DNA of 64,000 nt, taken from positions 124,001 through 188,000 of the forward strand of contig NZ_JAPNLJ010000015.1 in assembly GCF_026627445.1 (NCBI RefSeq). Reading direction: 5' to 3'. Source of the stretch: Streptomyces sp. H27-H1. Lineage in GTDB: Bacteria; Actinomycetota; Actinomycetes; Streptomycetales; Streptomycetaceae. Within the stretch, counting starts at the first letter, position 1, and each line of letters begins with the position of its first letter. This document shows positions 60,011-64,000 of this stretch, one piece after another. Below the pieces are notes generated by a model that was given only the letters and a program-made list of their open reading frames with translations, was not told where the DNA came from and did not search any database. The translations under genes and the position numbers were made by a program.

Positions 60011-60873
60011 CGTCCTCGCGGGCCCGGAATGCTGGGCTGGGCAGGGACGGGCTGGACGTGGTGTACGGCGGTTCGGCTCGGCGTGGCCCACGAAGGGTCG
60101 GCCAGCACGGCGATGGCCGTGACCTCGGCGTTCAGCGCTCGCAGATGAGTGGCCACGGCCGCGAGACGAGCGCTGATGTCGGTGCTCCGCCCGGGGTGGA
60201 AGGAGAGGACCTCGGCGGTCTTCGTGCTGACGCGTGCCGCTCTGGGCAGCAGCCCGAGTTCGGGGTCAGCCAGTTCGGCCAGCAGCTTCTCCGCCGTCCC
60301 CGCGAGGGAGGCGGATGGTGCCTGCGGCGCCTTGTCCGGGAGGGGGGAGTGGAGGCCGAAGTCGCCTTCGAGTCGTCGTGCCTCGGCGGTGAGGTCGCGG
60401 GCGAGGCTGCGCGGCACGTCGGCCCATGACCCATCGGTGCGGATCAGGTTGGCGACGATGTGCAGTGTGTTCGATTCTCCGAGGAAGGCGACCCAACGGC
60501 ACCCCGGGGCGCCGGCCGGTGCGGCGATGCCCGCGGTCCGGGCCATCCGTTCGGCGATCTGCTCCCACGTACCGGGATGCTGACCGGAATCATGCGGGTG
60601 GAGCCGGAACTCCAGATGGAGGACTGCGTGCCGGTCCCCGCCGGGACTGGTGATGAAGGGGTGTTCGTCGAAGGGCTCATCGAGATGCTCGACCCACTCC
60701 TCCGCGCTCCACATACGGGCGTTCTCCTCCAGCACCGGCCGCTCGGTGAAGGCCGGCCCGTGAGCAACTACGGTGAATGCGATCAGGTCCACGACGTGGA
60801 GCAGGGGCCGGCCGAGGGCATCCTCGAAGACGTCCTCGACGTGAAAGAGCCGAGGTCGGACGAGGGGGATCAT
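60007..60873 (-). CDS. Relaxase-like protein with degenerate HUH motif
   Basis: 288 aa; ATG 60873 overlaps the preceding stop (ATGA). The centre matches actinobacterial mobilisation relaxases: GTWEQIAERMARTAGIAAPA, GCRWVAFLGESNTLHIVANL, IRTDGSWADVPRSLARDL, ARRLEGDFGL. Active family members usually read RHxDDHxHIVATL here; this copy reads GESNTLHIVANL, keeping only one of the three metal-binding His. No catalytic Tyr region is evident. The C-terminal 90 residues are a helical module like other element proteins. Probably an accessory DNA-binding or structural relative, not a working relaxase. Confidence 0.68.
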   Translation of the reverse strand: MIPLVRPRLFHVEDVFEDALGRPLLHVVDLIAFTVVAHGPAFTERPVLEENARMWSAEEWVEHLDEPFDEHPFITSPGGDRHAVLHLEFRLHPHDSGQHPGTWEQIAERMARTAGIAAPAGAPGCRWVAFLGESNTLHIVANLIRTDGSWADVPRSLARDLTAEARRLEGDFGLHSPLPDKAPQAPSASLAGTAEKLLAELADPELGLLPRAARVSTKTAEVLSFHPGRSTDISARLAAVATHLRALNAEVTAIAVLADPSWATPSRTAVHHVQPVPAQPSIPGPRGR

Positions 60874-61301
60874 CGGCCGTGCTTGGTGTCGGAGACGTGG
60901 ACGAGTTGGTCGTACTCGGTCAGGCTGTACCACCCGCAGTCGATCTCGGTGTTCTCGTCTGCTGAGGACAGGCGAGGCAGGAGAAGCTCCTCCAGGGCCC
61001 GCATGTGGATCAGACAGTCCGGGCAGTGCCGGTCCAGGTGGATGAGGTAGCGCGGGTGCCCGGTGACGAAGGTGTGCTGGCCGCCGAGCGGGTTGCGCAG
61101 CCGCCAGCCATCCTCTTCGGTGGGGGTGTGCCACGACGGGGCTACGACGGTGACGGCGTCACCGTAGAGGCTGTCCCCCGCCACACCGTGGATGATCACG
61201 ACTCGGTCCCCGGGGGCGAAGTGGCCGTGGGTGATGTCCCGGTTGGGGGTGAGGGCGTCCGCGGGGGTGACGTAGGGCGGGCGGGGAACAGCTTCAGGCA
61301 T
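60870..61301 (-). CDS. Element protein of unknown function with CPDC motif
   Basis: 143 aa; ATG 61301 follows AAGGACC. A beta-rich front (HFAPGDRVVIIHGVAGDSLY, GDAVTVVAPSWHTP) like a small SH3/KOW-type barrel, then HLDRHCPDCLIHMRALEELL with a CxxC that could bind zinc with nearby His, and an acidic tail. Coupled to the relaxase-like gene by ATGA. An 18-bp palindrome lies 54 bp upstream. Confidence 0.62.
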   Translation of the reverse strand: MPEAVPRPPYVTPADALTPNRDITHGHFAPGDRVVIIHGVAGDSLYGDAVTVVAPSWHTPTEEDGWRLRNPLGGQHTFVTGHPRYLIHLDRHCPDCLIHMRALEELLLPRLSSADENTEIDCGWYSLTEYDQLVHVSDTKHGR

Positions 61302-61354
61302 GGCCGGGTCCTTCCACGAATAGGTGCCGAGCAGCGGCGGGGATTACTTCAATC

Positions 61355-61372
61355 ATCCGGAGAATTCCGGAT
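61355..61372. promoter_or_regulatory. 18-bp palindrome, candidate operator
   Basis: ATCCGGAGAATTCCGGAT: perfect 6-bp arms (ATCCGG/CCGGAT) and a near-symmetric centre, in an unusually AT-rich stretch (61350-61400). It lies between two minus-strand genes, upstream of the CPDC protein and relaxase-like genes, and is followed by a looser TATCG...CGATA repeat. A regulator-binding site is inferred. Confidence 0.45.
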
Positions 61373-61404
61373 TATCGAATTCGCGGATCGTGCGATAGAT
61401 AGGG

Positions 61405-61902
61405 CTACAGGTGGGGGTTCTCGTTGCCGCGGTCCGTCTCGGAGGCGGCGTCTACGAGCTCGGGAAGGTCGGTCCCCGCAGCGTCACGCTGGTCGATCCA
61501 CCAGCCCGCCCGGCGGATGCCGCGGACGGCTTCCTCCAGCGTGGCCCAGTCGGATTCATCCCAGGCTCCTTCCGCTACCAGAGCCTCGTACGCGGCCGTA
61601 ACCAGCTGGTGCCGACTGCGTTCACCCCACGCCAGAGCACGCTCGGGTCCCTCCAGCGGAGGCATGGAGAACTTCACCGCCCACTCCGTGGCGGTGGCCT
61701 GCTCCTCAGCGCGCTTGCCGGTGAGCCAGGCTTCCCGGCTCTCGCTGTCGCCGTCGCGGGCTGCCTTCCAGCAGGCGGTGCAGTCCTTCGTCCCGAGCCA
61801 TCGGGCGAAGCCAGCACGCTTGTCAGCGGGGCGGGTTGAGAGATCGTGCTCGGTCTGATGACCGCAGGGATGCTCGACATTCCAGCGGGTCTGAATAGCC
61901 AA
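61405..61902 (-). CDS. Small element protein with zinc-ribbon-like N-terminus, TTG start
   Basis: 165 aa from TTG 61902, after GAGGAATTCCCCT. The front reads TRWNVEHPCGHQTEHDLSTR, then WLGTKDCTACWKAAR: one Cys-Gly-His and one Cys-x2-Cys, a probable zinc site. The rest is helical and acidic (GERSRHQLVTAAYEALVAEG, WATLEEAVRGIRRAGWWIDQ). Similar small proteins are common in Streptomyces conjugative elements; function unknown. Confidence 0.65.
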   Translation of the reverse strand: MAIQTRWNVEHPCGHQTEHDLSTRPADKRAGFARWLGTKDCTACWKAARDGDSESREAWLTGKRAEEQATATEWAVKFSMPPLEGPERALAWGERSRHQLVTAAYEALVAEGAWDESDWATLEEAVRGIRRAGWWIDQRDAAGTDLPELVDAASETDRGNENPHL

Positions 61903-61959
61903 AGGGGAATTCCTCGGTGAGAAGGGAGGCGAACCAGGTGATGGTGGTTCTAGCGCGAA

Positions 61960-62400
61960 CTAGCGGCCTCGCGTGGTGCCGGTGACCGTGCTCGCCGGCG
62001 CTGGGGTGGGCCCCACACGGTGAACCGAGGCGACTGCGCTGGTGACGGATGTACCGCGCTGCGGTGACCGGGCGGTGGCCGCGCCGGCGATACGCGCCTG
62101 ACGCTTGGCGAGGCCAAGGCTCACCGCGGGCCGCGGAGGATCGGCGCTGAGCTCTGGATCGAGGGTGAAGTCGGCCTGGACGACGAGGCCCAGGCCGCGG
62201 ATCGCGGTCACGGCCTGGCGGGCCCGGCGCTGGCCGTCCTGGCTGGGCTCGGTGAGCCGGTGCAGGTTGGTGCCGGGGACGGGCTCGAACTGGACGCGTT
62301 CGAGGGCCCAGTCGCGTAGATGGTCGGTCAGGCGCGGGCTGGACGCGGCGACGAAGCCGTACTCGGGGTGCCATCCGAGGTAGAGGTGCGGGGCTTCCAA
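61960..62400 (-). CDS. Element protein of unknown function, TTG start
   Basis: 146 aa from TTG 62400 (TTGGAAGCC). The first 85 residues (YLGWHPEYGFVAASSPRLTD, VPGTNLHRLTEPSQDG, AVTAIRGLGLVVQADFTLDP) share their plan with the N-terminal half of the protein at 59321-60010. A basic Ala/Arg/Ser/Thr-rich tail follows. Function unknown. Confidence 0.58.
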   Translation of the reverse strand: MEAPHLYLGWHPEYGFVAASSPRLTDHLRDWALERVQFEPVPGTNLHRLTEPSQDGQRRARQAVTAIRGLGLVVQADFTLDPELSADPPRPAVSLGLAKRQARIAGAATARSPQRGTSVTSAVASVHRVGPTPAPASTVTGTTRGR

Positions 62401-62445
62401 GGACTCAAAGCGCCTTTCATCAAGGGGAGTCGGCGTCTGGTCCGC

Positions 62446-62865
62446 CTACGGTGCGCTGCGGACTTCGTGTGCGGCGGTGAGCAGGTCGACGCCCAGCTGG
62501 TAGAGCAGCCGGTCGGCGACGTCGAAGAGATCGCTGGTGTGCGTGTAGCGCCGGGCCAGGGCCGGCTCCTCGTGGTCCCGGCACCACGCGGCGGCGGCCC
62601 GAAGGAGGTCACGGAGTCCCAGCAAGGCGCCGTCCGCTCCGGTGGCGCCCTCCACGAGAAGGTGGAGGGCCGCCGCTGACGGTGCCTGCGCTCCTTGATC
62701 AGCCCAGGCGCGGACGGCACGGCCCGGATCGGGGAGCCCCAGGCCGGCGAGGTACGGTCCTGCCTCCAGGCGGGCCAGCCGCCGAAGACCCGCAGGCCCC
62801 AGGGCAGGCTCCGCACCGTCCTCCCCGGGATCCCGGGGAGGACGGGCGTCGCTGTCGAGGGTCAA
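62446..62865 (-). CDS. Small helical element protein, TTG start overlapping upstream stop
   Basis: 139 aa from TTG 62865, which overlaps the upstream stop as TTGA. Helical and acidic: GLRRLARLEAGPYLAGLGLP, ALHLLVEGATGADGALLGLR, DLFDVADRLLYQLGVDLLTA. No motif recognised. Position suggests coupled translation with the MATRSTIA-type gene. Confidence 0.58.
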   Translation of the reverse strand: MTLDSDARPPRDPGEDGAEPALGPAGLRRLARLEAGPYLAGLGLPDPGRAVRAWADQGAQAPSAAALHLLVEGATGADGALLGLRDLLRAAAAWCRDHEEPALARRYTHTSDLFDVADRLLYQLGVDLLTAAHEVRSAP

Positions 62866-63425
62866 CGGTGTGCCGTCTTGGCAGAAGGCTTACTGAGGGG
62901 CGCCGGCTTACGGACGGTGGTCGCGGGCGGTGTGCGGCGCCCCGGGAGCCAGGCCCGTACGGCATCGGAGTAGGGCGTCGTCGGGTCCTGGTCCCAGGCC
63001 ACGACAGATCCGCTGTCGGACTCCGAGAGCGGCAGGACCTCGATGCCGTGGGGATGCAGGACGTAGGCCCACTCCAGCCAGCCCTGTCCGGACGCGGACT
63101 CGTCACAGGTCATCCGCTCGGCCGGGCTGCCGTCGGGCGTGAACATGTCGTCGATGGCCGAGCTCGGCCTGGAGCCGTGCTGGCCGACGAGGTTCTGGCG
63201 GATGTCCTCGGGCGTGCCGTCGAGGAGGTCGTCGCCCAGCGAGTTCCATCCGACCGCGGGCGAGTCGATGAGATGAGCGGCCAGGGCTTCGGCGTCACCG
63301 GCGAAGCGGTGCTGATAGGCAGCGAGCAGGAGGGGGAGGTGGTTGCTGGGGTATCCATCCCAGTGCACGTAGATGCCGGTAAAGCCGGTCTCCGTGGGGC
63401 GGGCGATGGTCGATCGGGTAGCCAG
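62862..63425 (-). CDS. MATRSTIA-type element/phage protein, CTG start
   Basis: 187 aa from CTG 63425, with GGAG and 5-base spacing. Reading CTG as Met gives MATRSTIARPTETGFTGIYV followed by HWDGYPS, the standard N-terminus of a widespread family of small phage and plasmid proteins (M-x-TRS-TIA ... GIYxHxDGYP). The first ordinary start codon in frame, GTG 63368, would remove this conserved block. Later segments: LLLAAYQHRFAGDAEALAAH, WLEWAYVLHPHGIEVLPL. Activity unknown. Confidence 0.75.
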   Translation of the reverse strand: MATRSTIARPTETGFTGIYVHWDGYPSNHLPLLLAAYQHRFAGDAEALAAHLIDSPAVGWNSLGDDLLDGTPEDIRQNLVGQHGSRPSSAIDDMFTPDGSPAERMTCDESASGQGWLEWAYVLHPHGIEVLPLSESDSGSVVAWDQDPTTPYSDAVRAWLPGRRTPPATTVRKPAPLSKPSAKTAHR

Positions 63426-63490
63426 GGTGACTCCAGGTGAAGACGGCTCGCTCGTCGCGAGCCGGTGGATGAATGCGGGGCGCAGCCCGG

Positions 63491-64000
63491 TCAGCGGGCC
63501 GGCCCGGAGGGCCTGCCGTGCGGCGGACTCGGGGCGGGCGGCACGACGGGCCTGATGGGAGGACGGAAGGTATAGGCCCGGGGGTGCTCAGAGGTGAGGG
63601 TGACCTCGTAGCCGTAGGTCTGCAGGAGGGTGCCGGCGGAGCGGACGAGCTCGTCGGCATCGGCGGCAGGGTTCCGGGGACGGCATAGACCGGATTCCGG
63701 GTCCAGCAGCCAGGCGGAGTGCACGTCCAGCAGGAGGCGCATCGCGTGCGCCGACAGCACGTTGACGAGCGGGGAGCCGTCGAAGTCCCGTCCGAAGACA
63801 ACCTGTTGGACTTCTCGGAACCGGGTCTCCCGAGATACGCCGGCGGCGGCCAGCCGGTAGCTCGGCAGGAAGCTGCGGCTGCGTATGGCGGCGGCTGCCC
63901 GCGCAGGGTTCCTCGGCACGGAGATCGCGGCCGGAGGTGCGGTCGTGTCGAACTTGAAGGCGCCGGCGGGGAGCATTCCGGCCACCAGGATCTGCCGAGC
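63491..64000 (-). CDS. Element protein of unknown function (5' end uncertain or beyond window)
   Basis: The frame is open from the right edge to the stop at 63491. GTG 63985 or ATG 63976 could be starts, but coding continues to the edge (ARQILVAG before them), so the gene may begin outside. Segments: AAIRSRSFLPSYRLAAAG, NVLSAHAMRLLLDVHSAWLL, DELVRSAGTLLQTYGYEVTL, ending Pro-rich. It has the look of the other small element proteins. Function unknown. Confidence 0.5.
   Translation of the reverse strand, partial: ARQILVAGMLPAGAFKFDTTAPPAAISVPRNPARAAAAIRSRSFLPSYRLAAAGVSRETRFREVQQVVFGRDFDGSPLVNVLSAHAMRLLLDVHSAWLLDPESGLCRPRNPAADADELVRSAGTLLQTYGYEVTLTSEHPRAYTFRPPIRPVVPPAPSPPHGRPSGPAR

Noticed and set aside
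1..64000. CRISPR arrays, rRNA genes or riboswitches
   Set aside because: No regularly spaced repeat-spacer pattern, rRNA-like sequence or recognisable riboswitch core was seen; the repeats present are direct tandem arrays without spacers of constant length.

Overview
The window is Streptomyces (or very close) DNA. GC is very high, codons strongly prefer G/C in third position, and families typical of the genus are present: HGxxPAAW membrane protein, DUF317 proteins, DUF4872/BtrH, VanW, an ECF sigma factor with a DGPF protein, FtsX-type ABC exporters and a PucR-type regulator. All assignments come from reading the sequence and from family knowledge; no database search was run.

Region 1 (1-40.5 kb) looks like chromosome. 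It opens with a two-gene RNA-repair cluster on the minus strand: an RNA ligase-kinase fusion (2945-4909) coupled by a TGATG overlap to a very large protein (1-2945, cut by the left edge) that joins MJ1316, EEP-nuclease, 2H-phosphoesterase and nucleotidyltransferase/poly(A)-polymerase domains. Housekeeping and accessory genes follow: NAD(P)-binding oxidoreductase, lipoprotein, VanW, Nudix, SRPBCC, GNAT, alpha/beta hydrolase, DEAD-box helicase, MarR with a palindromic operator candidate, cold-shock protein, small kinase, TetR with DUF1304, BtrH-like protein, P450 with ferredoxin, a thioredoxin lacking one active-site Cys, DoxX, a DGPF protein with its ECF sigma factor, and a stand-alone condensation-domain protein. 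From 26 to 37 kb lie two ABC ATPases, two giant FtsX-like permeases, a decayed third ABC system, and a histidine kinase/response regulator pair whose stop codon is bordered by a MITE-like insertion with CTAG duplications. A GAF/PucR regulator and an MHS transporter close the region.

Region 2 (40.5-43.3 kb) is a boundary zone. It holds iteron-like GTGCTGGTT repeats, an orphan membrane protein, an endonuclease VII-like HNH nuclease, and the 5' half of a tRNA-Arg(TCT) gene that loses tRNA identity just after the anticodon loop, as expected at a past integration junction.

Region 3 (43.3-64 kb, running off the right edge) is an integrated conjugative element or plasmid. After a plus-strand DUF5655 nuclease-like gene, every gene is on the minus strand, mostly with 1- or 4-base stop/start overlaps. 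It carries a TraG/VirD4-type coupling protein, a relaxase-like protein that has lost most of its HUH histidines, a cytosine-C5 methyltransferase coupled to a PP-loop (PAPS-reductase-like) protein and a twin DnaB-N-domain protein, four neighbouring helical proteins (three with apparent winged-helix tails), three DUF317 proteins (two in a repeated cassette with a small helical partner), and many uncharacterised small proteins. No integrase or replication initiator is visible.

The least expected feature of region 3 is translational. About eight genes appear to start with TTG, and five lack any ATG/GTG/TTG at the expected N-terminus but have a CTG there with a Shine-Dalgarno sequence or stop overlap. 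In the clearest case the CTG sits exactly at the Met of a conserved MATRSTIA-type N-terminus.
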